Part shown: one piece after another, positions 10,439 to 23,155 of the stretch | How the letters are laid out: each line of letters opens with the position of its first letter | How positions within the stretch are numbered: position 1 is the stretch's first letter | Assembly: GCA_026686845.1 (NCBI GenBank) | Contig: JAIVEN010000004.1 | Span: 27,250,827 to 27,314,826 of the forward strand | Length of the DNA: 64,000 nucleotides | Reading direction: 5' to 3' | DNA from: Adenanthera pavonina | Lineage: Eukaryota > Streptophyta > Magnoliopsida > Fabales > Fabaceae | Notes under the pieces: model-generated | Told to the model about the DNA's origin: nothing | Databases searched by the model: none | What the model saw: the letters and a program-made list of their open reading frames with translations, nothing else | Program-made: the position numbers and the translations under genes

Positions 10439-13400
10439 TGTAATATCCCTATTTTTATGGGATATTATAAAATGAATAGTGATGAGAAACAAAGGGAGAT
10501 GAAAAGGCTATATATAATCAGATTTTAGAAAGAATTAATTTCGCATCTAATTTTCAGAAGATGTTATGTTTGGTTCTTAATTTGAATTAATTTCTCATAA
10601 GGTACTTAGCAGAAATTAATTTCAGAACTTACTCCAGAAGGTATTCAATGTACTACTTGAATGGAAGCCCGTCTCGAGCTTAGTGCAACGGTATAAGTAT
10701 TGATAGCCAAAAGATCTAGATTAAGAGATAAACCAATTTGAAAGTTGATGCGAACAGTGAAAAATAAATAATAAAAAATTAGACTTTGGGTAAAATTATA
10801 AGAAAGTGCCTGGAAGAATGGGTTTTCGACCCGACTCAGGGGCAAAATGGTTATTTCCTGTATTTGAAGTAAAATGTAATATCCTGAAATTTTTCTAGAT
10901 ATTCGAGGCTCAATATTTTAAATTCTATAAAATATTTTTAAAAATAGGTATATACCGTTTTGCATGAAATAGGATAAAGAGGTCAATTATCTTGATCGAA
11001 AGGAAATATAAGAAAATGATAATTTTATCCTTGAAAAAAGGGGGAAAAAATGAATGACGGTGTACGAACAGAAGAAGAATTTATGAATTCTGAGAAAAAT
11101 TACATCAAATAACCTGAAAGTTATAGAAATTATAAATTTTTCTCAAGTCAAGGGCATTTTTATAAATATAAAAAATTATAGTCAAAATGAAGATCTCAAT
11201 GAGTTAAGACCAATGGAATATAGTATGCAATTTATTAAGATCAAAATAATATTTATTGGGTAATTAGGATTTAATATTAATATCTTACCTGATAAAAGTC
11301 AGTTTGGACTGCAGGAAGAGGCTGTATTAATTCAAGAAAAAATATGTAGGCCTCATATTTGGACCAATTGGGATAATGATATTATAAAAATTTTATATCC
11401 CAATATAGTTAAACTAATTTTTCAATAATAGTAAAATATACTGCTACAGTTGCTTTATTTGTTCAGACCAGTCCAGGATATATCTGGATAAGTAAAAATA
11501 TTAATATTAAATTTTTAGATCAAAATACTCCCAATTTCGTGGCCAACGAGATGCACATGATGAAATCAAATTATTTAACTGATTATGTCATTTTCCAAGA
11601 AATTTCAAGAAGATTAAGTGACAAGTTTCCATTGGTTGGCAAATTTAATATACTCTCCCCTTTGGTTCATGTTTTGGCTAACCTTAAGGAGCAAAGAAAG
11701 AGTGGAGAGAAGCTTGAAAATAGCCAAGAAGAAGGGAGAAAATGTGAGAAAAGAAGGGAGAAAAAGAGGGAAGGAAATTCAAGAAAATTCGGTAAGAAAT
11801 TTCTCTCTTGATCTCTTGTCATTTTATTTCAATTTTCAAGTAGTTTAAGGTTGTTTCCTTGAGTTCTCTTCCTCCCCTCTTGCTGTAAATTTTTTTCAAG
11901 GCAAAGGGTTTGAGAAACAAAGTGTTTTCTTGCAAGAAATTGTAGAGAAAGTCTGAGAAAATACCAAAGGAACAAGGTTTGGTATGTTTGAAAGTAAAAA
12001 AATGAAAATCACTTCTTCCTTCTTCCAATCCTTGTTTTGGTTAGTTTAGTATGATAGGAAGGAGTTGGATTTTCATTGTTTGGATGTTAAAAATGGATTC
12101 CTTGGGTTTAAATTAGTAAAAAACAAGTGTTGGACTCAAGAAAAACTTAAAGATAAATTATATGAATATTTAGGGTTCAAGAATGAACTCTATGAGAGCC
12201 ATGAAGAACTAAATGACTTAGCATGGTTATATGATTATTTCTAGGCTTGGGAAAATGTAAGGAAGTGATTGGAAAAGTATCCAGGCAAGAGGATTCAAGT
12301 TTAAAGAGAAAATGGTAAAGCTCCAAGGTAGTATTTTTACCTGGCTTTTATATTTTGTACAATTATGTTTTATCCATGTTTTATGAATTGATTGTGTTAC
12401 CATGTTGTTACTTTGATTGTTTATTGGATTGGCTAGTTGTTTATGTAATTGGGGCTTTGCTTGGGATGTCCTGTTTTTAAGCCGTTATACTGCCGAAATT
12501 TTTATAGCCAACATGGTATTTTCATGTATTTTTAATGAATTGTGCAATGCTATGTATGTTTTTATAAAATGTAATGATGTTTAAGCATGTGCAGGTTTAC
12601 TACTGAGATGCCCAATCTCATTCCCCCAAGTTACTAATCATGCTAGGTAATGGAAAGACTATGAAGGAAAGCAAAAGGAAGAAGAAAAATATGAAGCAGT
12701 GAGTTAAAGTTTAAAGTTATTAATATTGTTTGATTATGAAGTATGCTTTATGTATTATATTATGATTATGTATAAGTGACGTATTATGATCCTATGTGAT
12801 GTATGTGTAAACATGCTAGATATTATTGAGATATAAAATGATATTAAAGATTTACAAAAGTATATATATAATTCCCTTATATATCGTTCTGCTATGTTAA
12901 TATTTGGGAATGTACAAAAATGTTAGGGAATTGGGCCAAATTATGGTTCCTCTAGTAATAGGATATGATGTGCTTTATGAAGAAGCATGTTTTAGATTAT
13001 TTAGCCATATATGAATTAAGTTATGGTTTTAAAGAAGTATAAGGACTAAAACTGTTCCAGAATACTGTTTGAGATTTAAGGGATGTACAAAATTTGTATA
13101 GTACTCCAAAACTTCAGTGGTTATACATATGGAAATAAATATGTCTTGACTTTAATATGCCACTAGTTTGAATGCTTTTATAGTCATATAAATGAAGTTA
13201 TGTATATTCCTCCAAAACTATTCTAGAAGAGAATTATCCTGACCCTAGAGGATTTAAAAAGATGCTCTGCTATGTACATGTTGAATAAATGTACAAAATA
13301 AATATTTATAGAAAATAGACATATAGCTCTTTCAAATGATATAAATATACATGAAATATCTCTATGTATGTTGAGAAATGAATTTTTAAACTTAAGGGTT

Positions 13401-13725
13401 AGAAACATGATAGAAACTGAAAATAGGGGAATGAATAGTAAATTAAAGGAACAAACTGTATGAAATGGCTTGATGAGTCTCCAGTTTAATATTTTTCCCA
13501 TGCAATTCACGATGTGCTCTATTTTTAGAGACTTGAACATGGTGAAATGATTTTTGTGCATTTCATCATGAATTTCCGAAATTTGCTGCGCAATAGTGTG
13601 AATAGTGATAGAAATGCAATTCTTAATTTTGAGGTTTTTAGTTAGTTCAAGTTCTCAAGAGTCTCTTTAATAATTTCAAATGAGGCAATATTAATAGGAA
13701 AAGTGTCTAAAGATGAGGTGTGACA
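10439..13725 (+). repeat. Solo LTR, family I, copy B, inside integrase gene
   Basis: The 3287-bp unit starts TGTAATATCC and ends GGTGTGACA. It is flanked by TGTTT (10434-10438) and TGTTC (13726-13730), a 5-bp duplication with one change. The integrase reading frame resumes on the far side, which confirms insertion. No internal retroelement genes are present, so it is a solo LTR left by LTR-LTR recombination. A second start-like block (TGTAATATCCTGAAATTTTT) at about 10870 suggests an internal duplication or a variant LTR head. Frames at 11539-12028 and 13223-13561 are accidental. Confidence 0.85.
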
Positions 13726-14000
13726 TGTTCCATCATGGGCCCACTTATACAAAACTTCTCCACTAAGGAAGAAGTTCATTGCGAGGTGCCAGAGAGTCTT
13801 CTTGTCATTATCTGTTACCCCAGCTAGATATTCTCTATGTTTGATGTAGGACTTAATATCATGAAACTAGGGTTGTTCGTTAAATTCCTCTTCTATACTC
13901 AAGTAATGCACGGGAATATTTCTAGCTTTAACACAAATTGTCTGAACGTGAATCCCATAATTTAGCTTAATCATGACAGCGAGTGTTGTTAAAGCATTAG
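13726..14000 (-). pseudogene. Tat/Ogre-like pol: RNase H-integrase junction
   Basis: The minus-strand translation gives a sequence typical of the region before the integrase zinc finger (REYLAGVTDNDKKTLWHLA, then SGEVLYKWAHDG). It runs directly into the point where solo LTR B interrupts; the frame continues at 10438 with LLICIDSPEAKKVM. It therefore carries the start of the integrase module. Stops are present. Confidence 0.7.
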
Positions 14001-14400
14001 CAAACTAATTTTTATCACGAGTCATATGAGTAAACTAGATTTCTTCAAACTTATTGATCAATTTTGTCAAGTAATTCTGGTAGGGGATTAATTTTGGGTC
14101 CTTCGTTTGCCATGCTCTTGTTACTTAATAGATTATGAGCATTGAATCTCTAAAGACTTCGATATCTTTGACACCTAAGGCTAAGGTGGCTTGCAAACCA
14201 CTAACACGAGCTTCATACTCTGCTACATTATTTGTACATTCAAAATTGAGTTTAATGGGGACGATGAATTGTTTTCCTTCAGGGCATACTATTACTGCTC
14301 CCACCCTACATCCATGCAGATTGGCCACGCCATCAAAGTACATTGTCCACTTGGCACCCTCTAACTCATCCTCTACTGTCAAGACATCTTAGTCTGGAAA
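14001..14400 (-). pseudogene. Second (additional) RNase H domain of the Tat/Ogre-like element
   Basis: An 85-codon open stretch (14382-14125) has the RNase H fold signature: WTMYFDG (first Asp), GAVIVCPEG, NNVAEYEA (Glu) and a later Asp in FRDSMLIIY; further remnants reach about 14000. This kind of RNase H (YFDG...NNxAEYEA) is the extra domain acquired by Tat-lineage elements, beside the ordinary one upstream. It degrades the RNA strand of RNA-DNA hybrids. The catalytic residues are visible, but flanking stops (for example after LIIY) break the polyprotein. Confidence 0.85.
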
Positions 14401-14997
14401 TTGAAAGTCTAGTAGTGGACTCTCATTCAATGGATTTCCAGCTAAATGGTCGGCAATAATACTCTCTTTAATTAACTTGCAAATCACATACTTTACATCA
14501 TATTCGGAGAGTATTACTTGTCAATTCGACACCCTACCTAACATGTATGGGCTTTCAAAGATATATTTAATAGGATCTAATCGAGAGATCAACCAAGTAA
14601 CATGATATAACATGTATTGTCTTAACCATTGTGTAACCCATACTAATCCACAACATGTCTTTTCAATGACTGGATATTGTGATTCACAACCATTGAATTT
14701 CTTGCACATATAATAAATGGCATGCTCCTTTTTGCCAGATTTATCTTACTGTCCTGACATTGCACCCATGGAAAATGGCAAGATGATTAGATAGAGGATT
14801 AGCGGCTAACTCAGTGTAAGAGGTGCCAAAATGGGAGGGTTCAATAGATATTCCTTTATCTTCTCAAATACTCGTTGGCAATCTTCCCACTTCCTAGAAT
14901 TTCCTTTTCTTAGCAGTTTAAGTATTGGCTCACAGGTGCTGGTCAGATTTGCAATCAACCAAGCTATATAATTTAAATGGCCCAAGAAGCTTTGCAC
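14401..14997 (-). pseudogene. First RNase H / connection region of the Tat/Ogre-like pol
   Basis: Reading down the minus strand from 14997: QSFLGHLNYIAWLIANLT, KLLRKGNSRKWEDCQRVFEKIK, LLNPPILAPL, then YYMCKKFNGCESQYPVIEKTCCGLVWVTQ and the segment before LDPIKYIFESP. These are the standard blocks of the RT connection and Ty3/gypsy RNase H. Several in-frame stops and a damaged block around 14750-14810 show that it is dead. Confidence 0.8.
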
Positions 14998-16116
14998 GTC
15001 TTTCTCTATTTAGGGTGGAGGCATATCACGAATTGCCTTTACTTTATCTAGATCCACCTCTATTCCTCTATTACTGACAATGAAGCCTAGCAGCTTATTG
15101 GGATTCAATCAAAGCTTGTATTTTCGTAGTCTTTCAAATAATTTCCAAAGAACTACCATGTGACTTTCTTCTTCCGCTGGCTTTGCCACCATATCATCTA
15201 CATAAACCTCAAGCTCTTTATGCATTATGTCATGGAATAATGCTATCATAGCTCGCTGGTAAGTTGCACCTACATTTTTTAGACCAAACAACATTACTTT
15301 GAAACAAAAAATTCCCCATAGAGTAGTAAAAGTGGTTTTCTTCTCATCATCTAGGTTCATGGGGATTTGATTGTATCTTGAGTACCCATCCATGAATGAG
15401 TACCTATAACCCCTTGCCGTGTTGTCAACTAGCACATCAATATATGGTAAAGGAAAATGATCTTTAGGACTGACTTTATTCAAATCTCGATAGTCCACAC
15501 GCATCCTAATACGGCCATCCTTCTTAGGTATTGGTACTATATTTGCAACCTACTGCGGGTATTTAGCAACATCTAAGAAACCGGCATCCTATTGTTTCTT
15601 TACTTCTTTGATCTCAAGAGACGTCTCGGGGCTCATTCTCCTTAGCTTCTGCTTCTTCGGTTTAATGTCAAGGAACAAGGAAAGTTTGTGAGAAGTGATA
15701 TTGGGATCAAGCCTTGGCATATCTTGGTACGACCAAGCAAACACATCCAGGTGTTCTTGAAATAAATCTATCATCTCTTTCCTCTCAATATTATCGACTA
15801 TCTTTAACTCTTTTTTAGCTTTCTCAATTCCCATGTTGATCAACTCTATGACTTCTTCATGTGGGATGAAGCCATTTTCGGAGGATTCAATGAGCTTTGC
15901 AAACGTATGATGTAATTCAGCAAGCACAACACTTTCTTCGGACTTGCAGTCAAACGTATCCATAGCAATGCAAGTGTTATCGCATTGGGGCTCAAGACCC
16001 TCTATATCGGACAAGAGTTCCAAGAATTCTAATTCCCTGGAAGGTAACAAACATAGCAGAAGTAAATAATGAAGTATAAAGTAGTACTGAGAATTATTTA
16101 GATAAGAGACCAACAT
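14998..16116 (-). pseudogene. Tat/Ogre-like reverse transcriptase with its N-terminal linker
   Basis: A 131-codon stretch (15504-15109) contains RT blocks: RVDYRDLNKVSPKDHFPLPYI, SFMDGYSRYNQI (catalytic Asp), TLWGIFCFKVMLFGLKN and YVDDMVAK, the YxDD active site. Upstream, 16116-15589 reads as the linker seen in this lineage (ERKEMIDLFQEHLDVFAWSY, then LDPNITSHKLSL), followed by VANIVPIPKKDGRIRM. The enzyme would copy element RNA to DNA in the virus-like particle. The active-site aspartates are kept, but stops at about 15587 and 15108 split the domain. Confidence 0.88.
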
Positions 16117-16445
16117 AAAAGGATGATATGAGGTATGAAATATAAAGACATAAGAGAAAGAAAGGGATAAAGAGTATGAAATATTGCACTACATTTAATC
16201 CTCAAACATAAAAGGTTCCAAAAGCCATGAGTACAAGGTTTCAAAAGATAAGACATAATGAAAACTCCAAAATATTACTCTATTGACATGACATTAGGGA
16301 TTATCTCAAATTCCTAATTTTCTAGTGCTTTTCCAAGGGTATCAAGCTAAACCAATATCCTTCTCCATAACTTTCCTTTTTTTCTTCTGTTGTAGCAATA
16401 GAGTCATTTAGGTTGATTGTCTCATAAGCTTGTGGGAATGTCTCT
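16117..16445 (-). other. Degenerate pol spacer between protease and RT
   Basis: AT-rich, with no readable domain. It lies between the protease-like and the RT-linker reading frames of the same polyprotein and is probably decayed coding sequence or a small insertion. Confidence 0.4.
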
Positions 16446-17300
16446 CTAATATGAGGAACTTTTGATCTTCCTTGTGATTTTCCTTTGCTTAGCTAGAAAA
16501 GTCTCCAATAGGGGATCATATCCCAACCCTTGATGTCCTAAATTCCTGGAAAGTTTGATTAGCTCCTTTACCCCTTGTAATTTAGCTTCAAGTCCTTTTC
16601 CTTCCTTGTACCTGTTATGCCTCATTATCTTGGCCACTACTTGTTGTACATCTTTACTTGGCTTGTCATTTTCCACAATCTCAAAGCTATGATAGAAATT
16701 ACCACATGTCTGCTCCACGTTTTTAATATAAGCTACAGCACTTGGCTTGCTAATCATGAGTTCCTCTTCCCCCTTAATGGTAATAAGTTGGCTGTCTTTG
16801 ACAAATTTGATCCTCTGATGTAGAGTAGATGGTATAGCCCCTGCATCATGATTCCAAGGTCGTTCCAAGAGCATAGTATATACAGCATCAACATTCATGA
16901 CATGGAGTTGTACTGAAAAGATGTTTGGCCCTATCTCAAGTGGAAGATGGACTTCCCTAAATACTTCCCTTCTTGCCCCATCAAAAGCTCTGGCAATTAG
17001 ATCACTACGCTCTATAGTGGACATGCCCACTGGAAGCTCTTGTAGAGTTGCTAGTGGCAAGGCATTGAGAGCAGATCCATTATTGATCAAGATCCTTGCT
17101 ACTATATACCCATGACACTTTAACGTAATATGAAGAGCCTTATATCGCCCTGCCAGAGCTTGAACAATTTCATCTTCATAGAAAGTGATTTGGCAGCATT
17201 CTTTACAACATTGACCATGTGAACTACTTTTTCTAGAGTTATGTCTAGATGCACGCATGCACTTTCTAATACCTTCTGGAGTGCTTTATGATGGACTTTA
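16446..17300 (-). pseudogene. Tat/Ogre-like aspartic protease domain
   Basis: A 270-codon open stretch (17258-16446) reads as the retropepsin region of this lineage: KALHITLKCHGYIVARILINNGSA, then LPVGMSTIERSDLIARAFDG, EVHLPLEIGP, and VDAVYTMLLERPWNHDAGAIPSTLHQ. In related elements the active-site block is L-I-D-N-G-S; here the Asp codon reads AAT, giving L-I-N-N-G-S, so the single catalytic Asp is lost. GRPW has become ERPW. The C-terminal end (GLGYDPLLETFLAKQRK) looks like a G-patch-like segment. The protein would cleave the gag-pol polyprotein; this copy should be inactive. Confidence 0.88.
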
Positions 17301-19870
17301 GAGCTCATAATGAGGGATATAATGGAAATTCAAGCTGGAATCTTTGTGAACTATTCTATAATATCATATTCACTATGCTTCATGATCTTTAAGAATTCAT
17401 TAGCATCAACTCTCTTGTCCATCACCACTTTTGATCCTAAACTTTCCCCTTCTCCCTGGCCATCACCTGCTGCCTTATCATTTTCCTTCAGATAGACACG
17501 ACCACTCCTTGTAATCCCATTTACCAGATCCTGGTTATTGACTTCTATAACTTGTTCTTCACTAGCTTCCCCTTGGACTGCGAGGCACTCAGTTCTTAAG
17601 CCATAACTCCAAGGTACTGCATGATTACTATCATATGGGAATGGTGTCGGCACATGAATAAACGTCATTGGTTCTTTCCTATGTGCCACTACCTGAGCAG
17701 TTGAGTTAACGACCAGAAGAGATCTTTTCAAACTTGGCTTATTTGTTAGCTTGCCAGTAAATGGAGGGGGAGGTTTTGCTATTTCAAGGGGCAACAATTG
17801 CTTACTGCTTCTTAGAGCTGGAGCCTGTGCATTGATTATAAGGAGTTATCCTTTTGACCTGTCGATAGGTGGTGGCATACTTTATTCCTCTATCATGCAT
17901 ATGGATTTATCCTTCAATGTTCCCTTTTCAATCCTAATAATCCCAAACACCATCATCTTCTGTAGAACTCCTTTGAACACCTCACAATCTTCAATGTCAT
18001 GATATGTATTCCCTCAGAGATACTAACAAGAGTACGAACCATAATTATCAATTCTACTCGGCTTTTCCTCATCATAAAAGACATATCCCGCCTCCTTAAC
18101 GTGATTAAATATCTCTCTCATAGTAATTTGAGTGTATTTAGGTTTTTAATCAGTATAATGTTTTCTTCGATTACACAGACTTGTTTTCCCTTATCATGAT
18201 CTATAAGAGGATTGGAGACAATATTTGGATTGTTGTCTTGTTACATGCTAATATAATTATTATTTAGAAGATCCAACACATTCTTCTGGAATGCGTTACA
18301 TCAGTCAATTGAATGTCCTTCTACTCCTATGTGATACTCACACGTTTTGAATTATACCATGAAGGAAAAGGTGGTTGCCAAGGTCTTGCAGGACAAGGGT
18401 CCATAAGCTTCTTCTCCACCAATTCCTTAAAAAGCTCTGATTTGGTGACGTTGAAGTCAGGTAAAGGACAGTCATCCCATGGGGGACGCATGGCTTTAGG
18501 ATCCTTGTTCTGGGGTAAGACACTAACTTGTTGATTAGGATATGGTTACAAAACTGGCTGAGAATGCTAAAAAGGCTGAGAAAATGGGGCTCTATGTTGG
18601 TAGGGAGCGTGTTGCATGTGAGCATCATATACAAAAGGATGTGGATATCGGTGTTGTGAGTTATACAAAGAGTATTACGAGTTATATAGAGGTCTGAATG
18701 ACTATTAGTAGGGATCTGGGACATAATTCACATTACCATCTTTCTTCTTAATGCCCTGCCCTTTCTTATTCTCAGGATATATATTCTCTAATCTTCTATC
18801 CCTGATGTTGGTATTAATCTTTTCTCCTACCTTAATGAGATCGGTGAAGTATTTAGCATGAGTTCTTAACATAATTCTAAAATAGGGCTCACCTAATGTA
18901 TTGATGAAGTAAAAACATAACTTAGATTCCATTAATGGCGGTTAAACTTCTGAAGCCATTGCTCGCCATCACTGTATGTACTCTTTAAAGGACTCAGTAG
19001 GTTTCTTCTTTACTCCTTTCAATTGTTCCCTAGTAAGGGCAAAATTCAAAATGAATTGATATTGTTTCATGAAGAAATCTATAAAATCTCTCCACTTCCG
19101 TAGCTTAGAATGATCTAATTTCATAAACCAATGTATGATCTAATTCCCAAGGCTTTTGTGGAAGAAATAAATGAGAAATTTCTCATCTCTAGACCAGACC
19201 AACATCCTTGTGTAATGCATTTTCAAGTGATAATATGGATCTCCATTGCCATTATACTTATTAAAGTTCAGGACTTTAAACTCCTTGGGAATAACCACAT
19301 CAAGGGCTAGGCATAGCTCATTCAAGTCGAGGGACTTATGTTCCGCTACTCCTTGCAAAGCCCATAACTGTTCTCTCATTTCGGACACATCTTCCTTCAG
19401 GCTAGCCTTACTGGTAATTTCTTGAGAGAACATATTATTAGGAGGTGAATTTAGAGTCACAAATGTTACGATGTTTTCCTGGTTATTGGCATCATGGGTG
19501 TACACGTACCCTTAATCTCACTCTCGACATCTTTGTCTACCAACACCTGAAGTTGGGATAGGTGAAGGCCTGTTTTGACCATTGCCTGTCCCATTGGGTG
19601 TACCCTCCACATTCATATCATGCAGTTGAGCACTGTTGGTGTTGACATCATGCCTTTTCCTATTTGCACTCATGCTCTGGAGCATTTTCATCATTTCACC
19701 AATTTGGACATATAGGCCATTAAGTTGACCCTTTAATTCCCTTACCTCCTCTTCCAACCTTTGCTTAATGTCAAAAAGATAAAGTTCTGAAGCTATTGCT
19801 TTCGTTCGCGTACATGTTAAGTAGATTTGTTTCGGGAGCTGAGTAGGGTTAGATGAATTCCTTTTAGCTG
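17301..19870 (-). pseudogene. Tat/Ogre-like gag region
   Basis: On the minus strand from about 19870: a coiled-coil N-terminus (LEEEVRELKGQLNGLYVQIG), the capsid-like gag domain (19505-19140; FKVLNFNKYNGNGDPYYHLK, then MLVWSRDEKFLIYFF), continuing past a stop with KWRDFIDFFMKQYQF and the 18932-18705 stretch. Then comes the variable C-terminal part with PFPYDSNHAVPWSYG and GITRSGRVYL (17797-17351), ending in EFLKIMKHSEYDII before the protease. Gag would form the particle that packages the RNA. At least eight stops and shifts break it. Frames on the + strand here are shadows. Confidence 0.85.
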
Positions 19871-20244
19871 GAGCAATATTAACCTACTTTCAAGAAAGAA
19901 AGAAATTTAATTATTTACCTTACAGTTATTTAGATACTAGTGAATTATAACAGGCGTTAGGTTAGCATAAGTTTCGTAACATAATGATCTTTGGATGCAC
20001 GTCGGCACTTGCTACAATTATCAGTGAAACTCCCTCAAGCCCCTTCCAATACATATTGTATTTAGGGAGTCATGGGGTTGACAATCAATTCATAAGAACT
20101 CTAGTTACTTTATAAATGATATCTATAAATAGAGAACATAGGTGGAATCAAAAGCTTTAAATTCATATAGTTCGATACATCATCATAGATTAACATTACA
20201 TCACCAAGTTCGAGCTAGAAATCTTAATTCTTCCACAAGTTCCA

Positions 20245-22030
20245 TTACATCAACAAAAGGAAATCTGACATTTCTACAGAAGTATTAAAAGGATGGGATC
20301 TTTGCTCTGCTTGCTTATAAACATCAGAGAACTTAGGGATGCTTGAATTCACCAACATGATTAATCTTTCAGCGTGATCTCTCCACCTATCCGACTCTAT
20401 TGCTTTCTCATAATAAAGTGTCCTCCAGTTTTCCACTGTCTCAGCACATTGTTGCACTTGCTCAAGCAACCTCTGGATTGTAGCCGATGAATCCCCTTTG
20501 ATGACTGCTAATTCATTCATCTTATCCTCCAGTTGTTTAGCGACCATTTCCAATTCTTGTGACAAAGTTCTTAAAGGGTAGAGATCCTGTACTTCTCTCT
20601 CAAGTATATCTTTTTCTTTTACAACTTGCATCAACTATTTTTGATTGTTCTTTATTCTATGGTCACTCTCTTCAATTTGCACGTGCACATCTCTGATGGT
20701 TCGCTTGAGCTTTAAATTTTCCTCCTTCAATCTCTTTACTTCTAGATTTACCTCACAAGCTTCCCATTTCTTCATTTCCTCTACTATCTCTTGTAAGACT
20801 GCATATTCATTCTAGAAATGAATCTAGGCCTTTTTCCATTCGCCATATACTCTTACCAGCTTTTCTAATTCCTCTTCCTTCCTTTGAAGTTGCTTGACTA
20901 ACTCCTTGTTTACTTCTGCCTCATTACCACTGAGCAAAGGATCAGGAGGCGCAAAAGTTAGGTTCACTCCTTTAATCCTCTCTGATAACCAGATTTAATA
21001 CTCCTCTATGGCATATATCTAATGTGTACCTAATTCCAGCTGCCCTTTATATACCACTTTATTCCAAGCACTCACCACACTTTGACTTATCTTCACTGTA
21101 GAATCACCATGTCGGAATTGCATCCTTTGAACTACGGCTTATAAGGGAACCTTTTGTGGGAGGCATACTGTCTCAACAGTAACATGGGGTTATAGTTTAT
21201 CGCTCCTCGTGGACCCATTAGCAGCACATTCGAAAAGCCTCCGCAATAATAAATTATGTCATCTTCCCACCACTATGCCAATCTCCAATGGACATTTTTT
21301 GCTCTAAGTTGGTTAAAAATTTCAATCCATCCCTCACGATCCTATCTAGTTTTTCCTTCTTGGTTTTTGAATGAAGCCAAAGGAGAAGAATTATCCTTTT
21401 CACCTTCTTGGAGTTTTTTCCTATACAGACGATTCATAATCCACACATCCAATAATTGGAGACAACATCTTATTCTCCCTCCCTTCTTGGCATGACAAAA
21501 GCTCAAGGTCATATAGGTTTTTGACAATATTACAAGTATCGGATTTACCTAATGATGCTCCACCATATAAAACACATTAATAACATGCTTGTCAATCACT
21601 CCTTTTGCAAATAGGAACAAAATAATCCCATAGATTATTATTGCAAGTACCCTATTGAAGACTATCCACTTTTTTTTTCAGCTAATTCTTTCAGATGGTT
21701 TTCCATAAACTCCTTTGAGACCCCTTCTACACTTTTGGTAGAGACTAAATGCACCTTAGCTATACTGATCTCCAAAAGCTTTGCTATCATAGTGTTTAAC
21801 CCTATATGTCTGGGGTATCTATAGACACGATCCCTTTTCTTTAGTGGTAAGCTTAAGAGTTCACCATACTCTTCTATGGTTGGTGCGATCTAGAAATCAG
21901 GAAATGTGAAACATCTTAAAGTGTCATCCCAATATTGCCTCAGTACAGAAGGCGCCTGCGTTTGAATAGGTATATTGAGCAACTCTAGTATGTCACCATA
22001 TCTTTTCTGAAGTCCATCAAAAGGTTACCC
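20245..22030 (-). pseudogene. Tat/Ogre-like ORF1 ahead of gag (DUF7745-like, coiled coil)
   Basis: Minus-strand translation from about 22030 gives KRYGDILELLNIPIQTQ, LRQYWDDTLRCFTFPDF, IAPTIEEYGELLSLPLK, RYPRHIGLNTMIAKLLE, and later SVVSAWNKVVYKGQLELGT. It ends in a long coiled coil (KQLQRKEEELEKLVRVYGEW, then KRLKEENLKLKRTIRD, and the 129-codon stretch 20634-20245 with YYEKAIESDRWRDHAERL). The CFTF...PTIEEY block matches my recollection of plant DUF7745/ORF1 proteins found upstream of gag in Tat/Ogre elements; its function is unknown. Around ten stops interrupt the frame. Confidence 0.7.
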
Positions 22031-23132
22031 TTGATACATCAAGAAAATTCTTTCAAACTATTAACTAGTTCCATAACTGCTTCTAACTTAAACCTTTTCC
22101 ACCATAAACTAACCCTATTGGCCTTGAATCCACGATCCCTTTTGTGTCTTTAACTTATGCTAACCTCACTTGGTAATTTACTAGTTTCTTGAGCAAAAAG
22201 AGAAACAAAAAGATGAGATAAAAAGAACCATGAATTTAATTGGTTAAAATATTACTAGGTCCCATTTACTAGTTATGAAAGCTTCTCTCTTTGAAGATCC
22301 TTATTGCATCTCAAGTAGATAGAAACTAGTCCTTATACCATGCAGGACAAGGCCTCTTCATGAATAAGATATAGAAATATTTGAGAACTTATTAATATGA
22401 CAACCACTCAGCTAATGTAATTTATATTATATGAAGAGAAGATGCACGAGAAAGGATATGCTCCCTACTATCCTATATTAGGTATATCATAGGGTAGGAT
22501 TCCTAGCTTTACCTGGTTAGGTTTACATCTAAGCTTCATTTATTATTGTGTGCAAGTTTTGGGATGATTCTATTTTCCAAAGAGGTTCCCAAGCTGTTCC
22601 CATCATCAAGATAGAAACCCTATCCGGTAAACTTAATCCTTTCAGAGCTTTACTAGCCCTTCCTTGACTAAACTTGGCAGATAGATAAAAACTTAGGTGA
22701 AGTCTTCATAGTGATCTCTAGGAGCTTAATAGCCCCTCAAAGGAACCGTTGCAAACTTTAACTATCCTAGGATACTCTCAGACCTGGGTATAGGGCCCAT
22801 TATGTATGTGAGGTTAGATGTGTAAGTGCTCAATGTGTAAGGGGAGCATACATACCTTATGACCTAAACACTACCCAAATTTCCCACCTGCAGTTAAAGC
22901 AATACATAAATAGATGACAGTCGTCTACCCTAGGCTTCATTATGCATGTTATTTATCCTCGCACATGTTATTCAATCAACAAATAAATTTAAAACCATAT
23001 GAATGGATTAAAAATATAAATCATGTTGTCTACCCTAATCATGTGAGGCAAACAATATTTAAGAAGGGCCACCAAAACAAACAAAAGCCTTAAAATTATG
23101 CATGGTAGACAAACAGGCTTGACTCTCAACAA
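22031..23132 (-). other. 5' untranslated region of the Tat/Ogre-like element
   Basis: This is the stretch between the primer site and ORF1. I see no domain on either strand; the 130-codon frame overlapping its edge (22989-23381) also runs into the LTR and is spurious. Confidence 0.6.
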
Positions 23133-23155
23133 AATACCCAGTGGAATTGCCAAAT
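23133..23155 (-). promoter_or_regulatory. Primer-binding site of the Tat/Ogre-like element
   Basis: Just inside the 5' LTR (minus strand) the sequence is ATTTGGCAATTCCACTGGGT. Tat/Ogre elements typically have a TGGCGATTC-type site complementary to a tRNA 3' end, often tRNA-Arg; this copy resembles it with at least one change. The position, 3 bases from the LTR edge, fits. The tRNA identity is inference. Confidence 0.6.

Noticed and set aside
13223..13561. 112-codon minus-strand frame in solo LTR B (similar at 2443-2721)
   Set aside because: Lies in an LTR, shared between LTR copies as degenerate AT-rich sequence, no motif.
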